Positions 31,857 to 39,829 of a DNA stretch of 64,000 bases are shown in pieces. A model generated the notes under the pieces. That model did no database searches. It saw only the letters and a program-made list of their open reading frames with translations, and was not told the DNA's origin. Source of the stretch: Nocardioides luti (lineage in GTDB: Bacteria; Actinomycetota; Actinomycetes; Propionibacteriales; Nocardioidaceae); NCBI RefSeq assembly GCF_014212315.1, contig NZ_JACKXE010000002.1, positions 124,001 through 188,000 on the forward strand. Reading direction: 5' to 3'. Positions within the stretch are counted from its first letter, which is position 1; each line of letters begins with the position of its first letter. Made by a program: the position numbers and the translations under genes.

Positions 31857-33013
31857 GCCTGCACCTCGAGCCGGGTGACCCACTTGGTCTGGAGGACACC
31901 GGGCCGGTCCGGCGCGATCAGGCGGCACGGGAAGCCGTGGTCGATCGCGAGGGTGTCGCCGTTCAGCCCGAGGGCGAGCAGCGTGCGGTCGTCGTCGGCG
32001 AAGTTCGACTGCAGCAGCGTGACCCCGAAGGCGCCCCGCTGCTGGAGGGAGGTGACCACCACGTCGCGGCCCCGGGGGGCGTCGATCCGGTCGAGCAGGT
32101 CGCGCACGCGCACGCCCGTCCAGGTGGCCGAGGCGCTCCAGCCCTCGACGCACGCGATCGGCAGGGACTCGGTCGCCTGGGGCAGGTCGAGCAGGTCCTG
32201 CCGGGTCAGCTCCGTCTCGGTGCCGGCGTACGCCAGCGTGAGGCGGAAGCCCGACGAGACCGCGCTCGCGGTGACGCCCGCGGCCGAGGCCGAGCGGTTG
32301 ATCGGCACGCCGGCCGGGCCCTCGCCGGACCGGACGCCGAAGATCGAGACGCCGCGCAGGAACGGGACGGTGCTGCCGGCGGTGGCCAGGACCGCGACCC
32401 CGGCGGCACCCCACGTCGTCCGCAGCAGGCCACGGCGGGTGAGCACGCCGTGCCGGGTGGCGGTGGGCCGGTCCTGCGAGGTGTCCTCGACGTCGCCGGT
32501 GAGCGCGCGCCGGATGATCGGCAGCTTCACCGCGACGTGGACGACCATCGCGCCGATGGTCACCCAGCCGACGGCGTAGTGGGTGGTGCGGAACGAGAAG
32601 CCCCACGGGTACCACTGCGAGGAGTTCATCAGGCCCGTGACGAGCTGGAAGACGGCACCCGCGACGAGCACGCCGATCGACGCGCGCTCGAGCGCCTCGA
32701 CCGCGAGCTTCCGCGCCTCGCGTGGCGGGCGGATGAACAGCCGCGGGTAGACCGTCCAGAGCTTGACGAGCAGCAGCGGGACGGCGGCCGTCCCCGCCGC
32801 GACGTGCAGGCCCTGGGTGACGCGGTAGCCCCACACGGGGCTGGTCGGGAACGGGATCGGCTGGCTGTGGTTCTGGGCGTAGTGGCTGATCAGGCCGGTC
32901 AGGAACGCGATGCCGAAGCAGACGCCGAGCCACAGGCCGACGCGCGCTGCGACGGCCGCGCTGCGCAGCCGGGAGGGGAAGTGCGCCTCGGTGGGAGGAG
33001 CCGGCAGCTTCAC
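31853..33013 (-). CDS. Membrane molybdopterin-dependent oxidoreductase
   Basis: A 386-residue fusion. Residues 23-170 hold four or five membrane helices with His residues at helix ends, resembling a cytochrome b561-type anchor. A twin-Arg-like TRRGLLRTT stretch and a hydrophobic segment (192-220) follow. The C-terminal sulfite-oxidase/YedY-type molybdopterin domain has the Mo ligand candidate Cys288 in IACVEGWSASATWTGV and GFPCRLIAPD. YedY (MsrP) reduces oxidised Met in envelope proteins; this one may do similar work or another reduction. GTG at 33013 overlaps the methyltransferase stop. Substrate unknown. Confidence 0.83.
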   Translation of the reverse strand: MKLPAPPTEAHFPSRLRSAAVAARVGLWLGVCFGIAFLTGLISHYAQNHSQPIPFPTSPVWGYRVTQGLHVAAGTAAVPLLLVKLWTVYPRLFIRPPREARKLAVEALERASIGVLVAGAVFQLVTGLMNSSQWYPWGFSFRTTHYAVGWVTIGAMVVHVAVKLPIIRRALTGDVEDTSQDRPTATRHGVLTRRGLLRTTWGAAGVAVLATAGSTVPFLRGVSIFGVRSGEGPAGVPINRSASAAGVTASAVSSGFRLTLAYAGTETELTRQDLLDLPQATESLPIACVEGWSASATWTGVRVRDLLDRIDAPRGRDVVVTSLQQRGAFGVTLLQSNFADDDRTLLALGLNGDTLAIDHGFPCRLIAPDRPGVLQTKWVTRLEVQA

Positions 33014-33699
33014 GCAGGTTCCTCGAGGACGGCGCAGTACCGCTGCGCGCCGCCCGCCGGGCCGATGACGTGGGCGCCCGTGACGGCCAGCCCGGCCTCG
33101 GCGGCGACCTCGTGGATCGAGTCGGCGCCGACCACGGACCAGCGGAAGGGCCGGCTGCGCGCGTCGCCGCAGTGCAGCTGCGCCCACGACGACCGGAAGC
33201 CGACCTCGGGGGCCGCGAGCTCGACGACGACCCGACCGCGCGGGTCGAGCAGCTCCCGGGCACGCGCGAGCAGGGCGACGGGGTCGCCGCCGATGCCGAT
33301 GTTGCCGTCCGCGAGGAGCGCGGTGCGCCAGCGGCCCTCGCCCGGCAGCGCGTCGAAGACGTTGCGCACGATCGCGGACACGCCGCGCGCGCGGGTCTGC
33401 AGGACCGCCTCGTGGACGACGTCGACGCCGAGCACGACGTGGCCCAGCTCGGCGAGCCGGGCGCTCAGCCGGCCTGGGCCACAGCCGACGTCGATGGTCG
33501 GCCCCTCGCAGAGCGCGAGCAGCGCGAGGTCGTCGTCGTCGGCGTCGCGGGTCCACTCGCCCATCGGCAGCGGCTGCGGCTCCTCGTCGAGGCCGACGAC
33601 CGAGCACGGGTGCCCGCGCAGCGCCTGGGAGAAGACGTGGGAGAAGGAGGCGTCGCGCAGCCGCGGGGCCTCGGGTGACTCGAGTGGTTCCAGGCTCAT
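33010..33699 (-). CDS. Class I SAM-dependent methyltransferase
   Basis: A 229-residue methyltransferase with motif I IDVGCGPGRLSARLA (69-83), acidic VLGVD (motif post-I) and LLDPRGRVVVEL. The substrate is not predictable. It overlaps the GT-A gene upstream (ATGA) and the oxidoreductase downstream (GTGA). In the proposed cell-envelope sugar cluster it could modify a glycan or lipid, but its fold does not indicate this by itself. Confidence 0.8.
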   Translation of the reverse strand: MSLEPLESPEAPRLRDASFSHVFSQALRGHPCSVVGLDEEPQPLPMGEWTRDADDDDLALLALCEGPTIDVGCGPGRLSARLAELGHVVLGVDVVHEAVLQTRARGVSAIVRNVFDALPGEGRWRTALLADGNIGIGGDPVALLARARELLDPRGRVVVELAAPEVGFRSSWAQLHCGDARSRPFRWSVVGADSIHEVAAEAGLAVTGAHVIGPAGGAQRYCAVLEEPA

Positions 33700-34370
33700 C
33701 GGCGGGCTCCCGGGGTCGAACGGCAGGCGGACCAGGCCCGCGCGAAGTGGCTGCCAGGCGCGACCTCGGCGACGAGGTCGGCGTCCGGCACGGTGTCGAC
33801 GTCGCGCAGCGTCGCCGTGGTGCTGACGGTGAGCCCGCGGTCCTCGAGGGCGCGGCGGGTGTCGTCGTACGTCGTGGGCGTGGACATCGGGACGTCGGCG
33901 AGGGCCGCGGCCGCTGCGGGGTCGCGCAGCACGAGCACCCACCAGCCACCGTCGTCGGCCGGCCCGAGCACGGCGTCGCCGTCCCCGAGGGCGCCGGCGG
34001 CGTCGAGCAGCAGGCCCGGCGTCACCTGGGGGGTGTCCATCCCGACCTGCACGACCGGCCCGGGACCGTCGGCGACACCGGCGTGGGCGTGGACCAGCCG
34101 GGCGGCGAAGTCGTCGCCGACCTGCGGGTGGACCGCCCACCCCTCGACGAGGTCGAGCAGCTCGTCGCCGCGGACGGCGTCGGCGAGGTCGCCGTCGAGC
34201 GAGAGCGTGCACTGCTCGGCCCCGACCGCGTCGCGGCAGGCGGCCAGTGTGTCGACGAGCGCGGCCGCGGCGATCCCGGCGGCCTCGTCCATCCCGATGT
34301 CGGCACCGAGCCGGGTCTTCACCCGGCCGGGGACCGGCGCCTTGGCGACGACGAGCATCCGGGCGCTCAC
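33696..34370 (-). CDS. DUF2064 / GT-A fold nucleotidyl- or glycosyltransferase-like protein
   Basis: A 224-residue DUF2064 protein with the N-terminal signature MLVVAKAPVPGRVKTRL of nucleotide-diphospho-sugar transferases, DTPQV as the likely metal-binding motif, and a GPADDGGWWVL segment. The mycobacterial homologue, Rv0540 as I recall, sits beside a GT2 gene and near Rv0541c. GTG at 34370 overlaps the GT2 stop (GTGA). It might activate a sugar or be a glycosyltransferase; experimental data on the family are scarce. Confidence 0.8.
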   Translation of the reverse strand: MSARMLVVAKAPVPGRVKTRLGADIGMDEAAGIAAAALVDTLAACRDAVGAEQCTLSLDGDLADAVRGDELLDLVEGWAVHPQVGDDFAARLVHAHAGVADGPGPVVQVGMDTPQVTPGLLLDAAGALGDGDAVLGPADDGGWWVLVLRDPAAAAALADVPMSTPTTYDDTRRALEDRGLTVSTTATLRDVDTVPDADLVAEVAPGSHFARAWSACRSTPGARR

Positions 34371-35026
34371 GAGAGCACCTTCCAGAAGTCGCGGGCGGTG
34401 CGGAAGGTGCCCTTCACGGAGCCCGAGACCTTGGAGCGGGTGCCCTCGGCGCGCGGGTGGTAGGACACGTCGCGCTCGTCGAAGCGCCAGCCCGCGCGGG
34501 TGGCCTTCTGCAGCAGCTCGACGGGGTAGCCGAAGCGCCGGTCCTGCACCCCGAGGGCCAGCAGGTCCTCGCGGCGGCAGACCCGCATCGGCGCGATGTC
34601 GTGGGCCGGCATGGCGATCCGGCGGCGCAGCCAGGCGACGATCAGGGCGTTGCCCGCCCGCGCGTGCCACGGCCAGACGCCCCGGCTCACCGGGCGACGA
34701 CGACCGACGGCGAAGTCCGCCTCCCCCGAGCGGACCACCTCGAGCATCGGCAGCAGCTCGGCGGGGTCGAAGGAGCCGTCGCCGTCCATGAAGGCGACGT
34801 ACTCGTGGGTGGCGGCGAGCAGTCCTGCGTGCACGGCTGCGCCGTACCCGGGAACGCCCTCCTTCACCACCTCGGCGCCGAGATCGGTCGCGACGGTCGC
34901 CGTGTCGTCGCTCGAGCCGTTGTCCACGACGATCACCGCGAAGGTGTCGGGGACGAGCGGCAGCAGCCCGCGCAGGGCAGGGCCCTCGTCCTTGCAGGGC
35001 AGGACGAGGTCGCACACGGGGGGCAT
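34367..35026 (-). CDS. GT2 family glycosyltransferase, polyprenyl-phosphate type
   Basis: A 219-residue GT-A glycosyltransferase of the DPM1/polyprenyl-phosphate sugar synthase type, without a C-terminal membrane anchor. CDLVLPCKDEG at the N-terminus, IVVDNGSSDDT for the nucleotide, MDGDGSFDPAELLPM as the DxD region and late RYGYPVELL-like FGYPVELLQKA are seen. It probably loads a sugar onto decaprenyl phosphate for use outside the membrane. ATG 35026 and GTG 35035 are both possible starts. It is divergent from the GT-C-like gene. By analogy with Rv0539 it may make polyprenyl-phospho-methylthioxylose. Confidence 0.8.
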   Translation of the reverse strand: MPPVCDLVLPCKDEGPALRGLLPLVPDTFAVIVVDNGSSDDTATVATDLGAEVVKEGVPGYGAAVHAGLLAATHEYVAFMDGDGSFDPAELLPMLEVVRSGEADFAVGRRRPVSRGVWPWHARAGNALIVAWLRRRIAMPAHDIAPMRVCRREDLLALGVQDRRFGYPVELLQKATRAGWRFDERDVSYHPRAEGTRSKVSGSVKGTFRTARDFWKVLS

Positions 35027-35138
35027 GGTGCTCACGCTAGGGCTCGTGTCCTCCCAGCGACCTCCGCAAACCCTTACGGCCCGGTGACGTGACAGGACCA
35101 GACCGGTCGCGGCTGGGCCGCCCCCGTAGGGTCGCGCC

Positions 35139-36488
35139 ATGTCGAGGTCGACCGTCTCTCCCCTGGCCCCGTGGGCCGGGCTCGTCACCGGGCTGCTCCT
35201 CGTGCTCGCGGCGATCGTCGTGCCGCCGCTCTTCGGCTGGGACGTCCACGCGCGCGCGTCCGGCGACTCGTTCTTCCCGCCGCTGCACGGCTACTGGGAG
35301 CCCAAGGTCGGCCCCGGCACCGTCCCGGCGCTGCTCCTCGCTGCGCTCGGCTGGAGGTACGCCGCCGGGCTGGCCGAGCGGCTCAGCTGGCGCACCCTCC
35401 TGCTCGCGTCGTACGCCGCTGGGCTGGCGTGGCTGCTCTCGCTCGCGTTCGTCGACGGCTCCAGCGGCATCTCGCGGGTGCTGGGCAACGACGACGAGTA
35501 CCTCCAGACGGCCCGCCAGGTCACCGACGTGCACGCGATGCTCCAGGGCTTCATCGACAAGATCCCCTACGGCACGCCCGACAACTGGGTCACCCACGTC
35601 GCCGGCCACCCGCCGGGCGCGCTGCTCGTCTTCGTCGGGCTGGACCGGGTCGGGCTCGGCGGCGACTTCGCGGCCGGGATGGTCGTGACCGTCCTGGTCG
35701 CCACGACCGCGCTGGCGGTGATGACCACGCTGCGTGCCCTCGGTGCCGAGGCGATGGCCCGCCGGGCCGCGCCGTTCCTTGTGCTCGGGCCCGCCGCCGT
35801 CTTCATGGCCGTCTCGGCCGACGCGCTCTTCGCGTGCGTCGCCGCCTGGGGCCTGGCGGCACTGGCGATCGGCGCCACGCACGCCGACCGGGCCCGCGCG
35901 TTGGCGTGGACCGTGCTCGCCGGGCTGCTGCTCGGGGCCGCCGTGATGATGTCCTACGGCCTGCCGCTCATCGGGCTGGTCGCGCTCGTCGTCGTGGCCC
36001 ACGGTCGCCGCTGGGTGCAGCTGCCGGTCGCCGGGGCGGCCGCGCTGGCGGTCGTCCTGGGGTTCGCGGTGGCGGGCTACGCCTGGTGGGAGGCCTACCC
36101 CGTCCTCAACGACCGCTACTGGGCGGGCATCGCGAAGGACCGCCCGGCGTCGTACTGGCTCTGGGGGAACCTCGCCGCGCTCCTCATCAGCGCGGGGCCG
36201 CTGCTGGCCGCCGGGCTGGCGTGCGTGCGCCGGCTCCGGGCCCGGGGTGGCTCGGACGGGCTGGTCCCGCCCGTCGTCACCCAGCTCGCCGTCGCCGCCG
36301 CGGCGGCGGTGGCGGTCGCCGACGCGTCCCGGATGAGCAAGGCCGAGGTCGAGCGGATCTGGCTGCCGTTCGTGCCGTGGCTGCTGCTGGCGGTCTGCCT
36401 GCTGCCCGAGCGCTGGCGCAAGTGGGGCATGGCCCTCCAGCTGGTCACCGCGCTCGTCGTGCAGCACCTGCTCTACACGAGCTGGTAG
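35139..36488 (+). CDS. Polytopic membrane glycosyltransferase-like protein (GT-C type)
   Basis: A 449-residue protein with about eleven hydrophobic segments. Extracytoplasmic loops carry acidic and His residues (GNDDEYLQTARQVTD and NWVTHVAGHPPGALL), as in GT-C enzymes that use polyprenyl-linked donors. It resembles, in layout and setting, mycobacterial Rv0541c, reported as the methylthioxylose transferase MtxT; I could not align them. ATG at 35139, 104-113 bases from the divergent GT2 start. It is convergent with the epimerase gene, 15 bases apart. Transfers a sugar to an envelope glycan is the best guess. Confidence 0.7.
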   Translation: MSRSTVSPLAPWAGLVTGLLLVLAAIVVPPLFGWDVHARASGDSFFPPLHGYWEPKVGPGTVPALLLAALGWRYAAGLAERLSWRTLLLASYAAGLAWLLSLAFVDGSSGISRVLGNDDEYLQTARQVTDVHAMLQGFIDKIPYGTPDNWVTHVAGHPPGALLVFVGLDRVGLGGDFAAGMVVTVLVATTALAVMTTLRALGAEAMARRAAPFLVLGPAAVFMAVSADALFACVAAWGLAALAIGATHADRARALAWTVLAGLLLGAAVMMSYGLPLIGLVALVVVAHGRRWVQLPVAGAAALAVVLGFAVAGYAWWEAYPVLNDRYWAGIAKDRPASYWLWGNLAALLISAGPLLAAGLACVRRLRARGGSDGLVPPVVTQLAVAAAAAVAVADASRMSKAEVERIWLPFVPWLLLAVCLLPERWRKWGMALQLVTALVVQHLLYTSW

Positions 36489-36503
36489 CCCGCCGGGGGT
36501 CCG

Positions 36504-37547
36504 TCAGGCGCGCAGCGGGGCGGTCGCGAACTCGGCCAGCCCCTGCTCGGGCAGGATCTCGGCGCTGAACCCGAGCTCGCGGCGCGCGCGCTCGGGCGAC
36601 GCGACGATGTGCCGCACGTCGCCGAGCCGGTAGCCCCCGGTCACCTCCGGGGCGATGGCGCGCCCGGTGCCGGCGGCGACCTTCTCGGCCACCTCCTTGA
36701 TCCCGACCGGGTGCCCCGAGGCGACGTTGTACGCCGCGTAGTGGCCGCCGCCCTCCTGGGCGATCGCGCGGATCGAGGCGACGTTGGCGCGGGCCACGTC
36801 GGCGACGTGGACGAAGTCGCGCATCTGCCCGCCGTCCTCGTAGACCTGTGGCGCCTCGCCGCGCTCCAGCGAGGAGCGGAACATCGCGGCCACGCCGGAG
36901 TACGGCGTGTCGCGGGGCATCCCGGGGCCGTAGACGTTGTGGTAGCGCAGCGAGATGGCCGCCGCGTCGGCCTGCCGCACCCAGGCGTAGGCGTAGTGCT
37001 CCTGGGCGACCTTGCTGGCGGCGTACGTGCTGCGGGGGTCGAGCCGGGCCGACTCGTCGACCAGCTCCCAGGTCAGCGTGCGGCCGCAGGACGGGCAGTG
37101 GTTGTCGAAGTCCCCGCCGTCGAGCGCGGCGCGCTCGCGGGGCGGCGGCGTCTGATCACCGTGGTCGGGGCAGGCGTAGCGGCCCTCGCCGTACACCACC
37201 ATCGAGGAGGCCTGGACGAGCCGCGAGACCCCGGCCTCGTGCATGGCGGCGAGCAGCGCCGCCGTGCCGTAGTCGTTGTGGCCCGCGTAGTCGGGCAGGT
37301 CGGCGACCCGCACGCCGGCGCCGACGAGCGCGGCCTGGTGGCAGACGACGTCCACGCCCTGCAGCAGGTCGGTCCACTCCCCCGCCCGTCGCACGTCGAG
37401 CAGCTGGGTGTCCGCGGGCGGGACGGCCTCACCGTGCGCCATCTCGAGCATCAGGTCGACCTTGACGACCTCGTCGCCGGCCTCTTCGAGCTGGGCGGCG
37501 ATGGCGGTGCCGATGAAGCCGGCCGAGCCGGTGAGCAGGACCTTCAC
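36504..37547 (-). CDS. NAD-dependent sugar epimerase/dehydratase with zinc-finger-like insert
   Basis: A 347-residue extended SDR. The NAD motif is TGSAGFIGTA (6-15) and the catalytic pair Tyr175-x3-Lys179 is in STYAASKVAQEH. Between them an insertion carries CPDH (126-129) and CPSC (151-154), four potential metal ligands, seen in dTDP-L-rhamnose 4-epimerase-like enzymes. GTG at 37547 overlaps the phosphorylase stop (GTGA). The genome pairing with methylthioadenosine phosphorylase parallels Rv0535/Rv0536 and suggests work on a methylthio-pentose intermediate rather than on ordinary UDP-sugars. That is inference. Confidence 0.82.
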   Translation of the reverse strand: MKVLLTGSAGFIGTAIAAQLEEAGDEVVKVDLMLEMAHGEAVPPADTQLLDVRRAGEWTDLLQGVDVVCHQAALVGAGVRVADLPDYAGHNDYGTAALLAAMHEAGVSRLVQASSMVVYGEGRYACPDHGDQTPPPRERAALDGGDFDNHCPSCGRTLTWELVDESARLDPRSTYAASKVAQEHYAYAWVRQADAAAISLRYHNVYGPGMPRDTPYSGVAAMFRSSLERGEAPQVYEDGGQMRDFVHVADVARANVASIRAIAQEGGGHYAAYNVASGHPVGIKEVAEKVAAGTGRAIAPEVTGGYRLGDVRHIVASPERARRELGFSAEILPEQGLAEFATAPLRA

Positions 37548-38362
37548 GCGCCGCCGCCGATCGTCGTGCCGGGGACGTCGTAGGTGAGCTCCATGCCGTC
37601 GGCCCACGTGGAGCACGAGCAGCCGTCGGGGTCCGGCAGCGCGGCGACGGTGTCGGTCAGCAGGCCCTTGAGCCGCTCGAGGTTCGCCTTGAACAGCGCG
37701 AAGACCTCCTCCTGGCCGACCCCGGAGCCGGTCTCGGCGCCCGCGTCCATGTCGGTGACGAGCGCGATGGCGGCGTAGCACTGGCGCATCTCGCGCGCGA
37801 GCATCGCCTCGGGCGCCCCCGTCATGTTGATCAGGTCCCAGCCCTGCTGGGCGTAGTGCTGCGACTCGGCGCGCGTCGAGAAGCGCGGCCCCTCGATCAC
37901 GACCATGGTGCCGCCCTTCTTGATCCGGGCGTCGGCCGCCGCGACCGTGGCGGTGATCCGGTCGCAGTAGGGGTCGGCGAAGGGCAGGTGCACCGCGCCG
38001 GTCTCGACGTACGACGACACCCGGCCCTGTGTGCGGTCGACCAGCTGGTCCGGGACGACGACGTCGCCGGGCTCGACGGTGTGGCGCAGCCCGCCGACCG
38101 CGCAGGGGGCCAGCACCTGCCGGACGCCGAGCGAGCGCAGCGCCCACAGGTTGGCGCGGTGGTTGATGCGGTGGGGCGGGAACTCGTGGTGGTTGCCGTG
38201 CCGCGGCAGGAACGCCACGCGGCGGCCGGCGACGGTGCCGACGGCGATCGCCGCGGACGGGGCGCCGTACGGCGTCTCGACGGTGTGCTCGTCGGGGTCG
38301 TCGAGGAAGGAGTAGAAGCCGGTGCCGCCGATCACGGCGACGTCGGCGATGTCAGCGCTCAT
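37544..38362 (-). CDS. mtnP: S-methyl-5'-thioadenosine phosphorylase
   Basis: A 272-residue purine nucleoside phosphorylase of the MTAP type. IGGTGFYS (11-18) and LPRHGNHHEFPPHRINHRANLWAL give the phosphate site, INMTGAPEAMLARE the ribose/purine site, and DMDAG near 208 the base-contacting Asp. It splits methylthioadenosine into adenine and 5-methylthioribose-1-phosphate. A downstream methionine salvage pathway is not seen here; the adjoining epimerase instead suggests use of the methylthio-sugar. ATG at 38362 lies 11 bases inside the upstream MFS gene's end, so coupling is likely. Confidence 0.92.
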   Translation of the reverse strand: MSADIADVAVIGGTGFYSFLDDPDEHTVETPYGAPSAAIAVGTVAGRRVAFLPRHGNHHEFPPHRINHRANLWALRSLGVRQVLAPCAVGGLRHTVEPGDVVVPDQLVDRTQGRVSSYVETGAVHLPFADPYCDRITATVAAADARIKKGGTMVVIEGPRFSTRAESQHYAQQGWDLINMTGAPEAMLAREMRQCYAAIALVTDMDAGAETGSGVGQEEVFALFKANLERLKGLLTDTVAALPDPDGCSCSTWADGMELTYDVPGTTIGGGA

Positions 38363-39614
38363 GCGGGGCAGTCTGCCAGTCCGCCCCAGCGGCCAGACCG
38401 GCCGTGACGACGACCGCGACCAGGGCCAGGCAGAGCAGCGCGAGCGTGGCGTAGCCCCAGACGCCGACGACGACCCCGGCCAGGCCGCCGGCGGCTGCGG
38501 CGGTCAGCCCCATCACGAGGTCCGCGGCCCCCTGGACGTCGGTGCGGGCGTCGAGCGGCGCGTGGTCGGCCACCAGGGTCGAGCTCGCCACCGTGGCGAA
38601 GGACCAGCCGAGGCCCAGCAGGAAGAGCCCGACGAAGATCTGCCACGAGCTGCCCTCCGGCGACCGGGACGCGATCACCAGGGAGACCAGCAGCAGGACG
38701 CCGCCGGCGACGAGCACCGGCGGTCGGCCGTGGCGGTCGGCGAGCCAGCCGACGACCGGCGAGAACGCGAACATCCCGAGCACGTGCACGCTGATCACCA
38801 CGCCGATCACGCGCAGCTCCGCGCCGCCGTGCTCCATGTGCAGCGGCGTCATCACCATCACCGCGACCATCGCGGCGTGGGCCGCGGCCAGCCCGGCCAC
38901 GGCGCAGCCGAGGACCGGTCGCTCGCGGACCGCGGCGACCGCGCGCCCCCACGACGTGCCGGTCGGCGCCGTGGCCGGCGCGCCGGCCTCGGCCCGGGCC
39001 AGCAGCAACGGGTCCGGGCGCAGGAAGACCCCGATGACCACCGCGGCGGCCAGCATCCCGATGCTGCCGACCGCGAAGGGACCGGTGAGCTCAGGGATGC
39101 CGAGGACGCGGGCCAGGCCGCCCGCGGGGCCGGTCAGGTTCGGGCCGGCGACCGCGCCGATCGTGCTCGCCCACACGACCGTGGACAGGGAGCGGGCGCG
39201 GGTCCGGGCCGGGGCGAGGTCCGTGGCGGCGTACCGCGCCCCGCTGTTGGCGGCCGAGGTGGCGCCCAGGAGCAGCGCGCCGACGAGCAGCAGCGCCATC
39301 GAGCCGACGACGCCGGCGACCACCGCGGTGACGGCGCCCGCGGCACCGAGCAGGTAGCCCGTCACCAGCCCCGCGCGCCGGCCGCGCCGCGACATCAGGC
39401 GGGCGAGGAGGAAGGCCGCCACGGCCGTGCCCAGGACCTGGAAGGTCTGCGAGAGGCCGGCCAGCTTCTCCGAGCCGGAGAGGTCGCGGGCCAGCAGCGA
39501 GGCGGTCGCGATCCCGATCGTGATGCCGGTCGCGCCGACGACCTGGGCGGCGATCAGGGTCGCGACGGTGCGCCGCTGGACGGCGACGACGTCGGGGGTG
39601 ACGGTGGTGGTCAC
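38352..39614 (-). CDS. MFS transporter
   Basis: A 420-residue major facilitator with twelve predicted helices and the A-like loop LMSRRGRRAGLVTG between helices 2 and 3 and GWLADRHGRPPVL in the second half. Such 12-TM exporters act on drugs or metabolites with proton antiport; substrate unknown. GTG at 39614 overlaps the DUF3046 stop (GTGA), and the end overlaps the phosphorylase start by 11 bases, giving a run DUF3046-MFS-MTAP-epimerase. No regulator adjoins it. Confidence 0.85.
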   Translation of the reverse strand: MTTTVTPDVVAVQRRTVATLIAAQVVGATGITIGIATASLLARDLSGSEKLAGLSQTFQVLGTAVAAFLLARLMSRRGRRAGLVTGYLLGAAGAVTAVVAGVVGSMALLLVGALLLGATSAANSGARYAATDLAPARTRARSLSTVVWASTIGAVAGPNLTGPAGGLARVLGIPELTGPFAVGSIGMLAAAVVIGVFLRPDPLLLARAEAGAPATAPTGTSWGRAVAAVRERPVLGCAVAGLAAAHAAMVAVMVMTPLHMEHGGAELRVIGVVISVHVLGMFAFSPVVGWLADRHGRPPVLVAGGVLLLVSLVIASRSPEGSSWQIFVGLFLLGLGWSFATVASSTLVADHAPLDARTDVQGAADLVMGLTAAAAGGLAGVVVGVWGYATLALLCLALVAVVVTAGLAAGADWQTAPHER

Positions 39615-39805
39615 CGCTCGGTGGCCGGCAGGTCGAGCGCGCGCCAGACCGAGGCCCACACCTCCTTGGGCGGGACGCCGGCGTCGAGGGCCTCCTCGGC
39701 GGTGCGGCCGCCGAGGTCGCCCATGACGTACTGGCTGGCCCACGCGCCGGCGTACGCCCGCCCGAGCGCGTGCTCGAGCCGCGACCAGAACTCCGTGTGT
39801 CTCAT
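39611..39805 (-). CDS. DUF3046 family protein
   Basis: A 64-residue protein matching DUF3046 (MRHTEFWSRLEHALG, then VPPKEVWASVW). The family is small, actinobacterial and uncharacterised. In many genomes it lies directly beside recA-recX; here recA is about 10 kb away, with a glycan-linked gene block between. ATG at 39805; the stop overlaps the MFS start. Confidence 0.9.
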   Translation of the reverse strand: MRHTEFWSRLEHALGRAYAGAWASQYVMGDLGGRTAEEALDAGVPPKEVWASVWRALDLPATER

Positions 39806-39829
39806 GGGGTGTGCCTCATCGCCCCGTCC

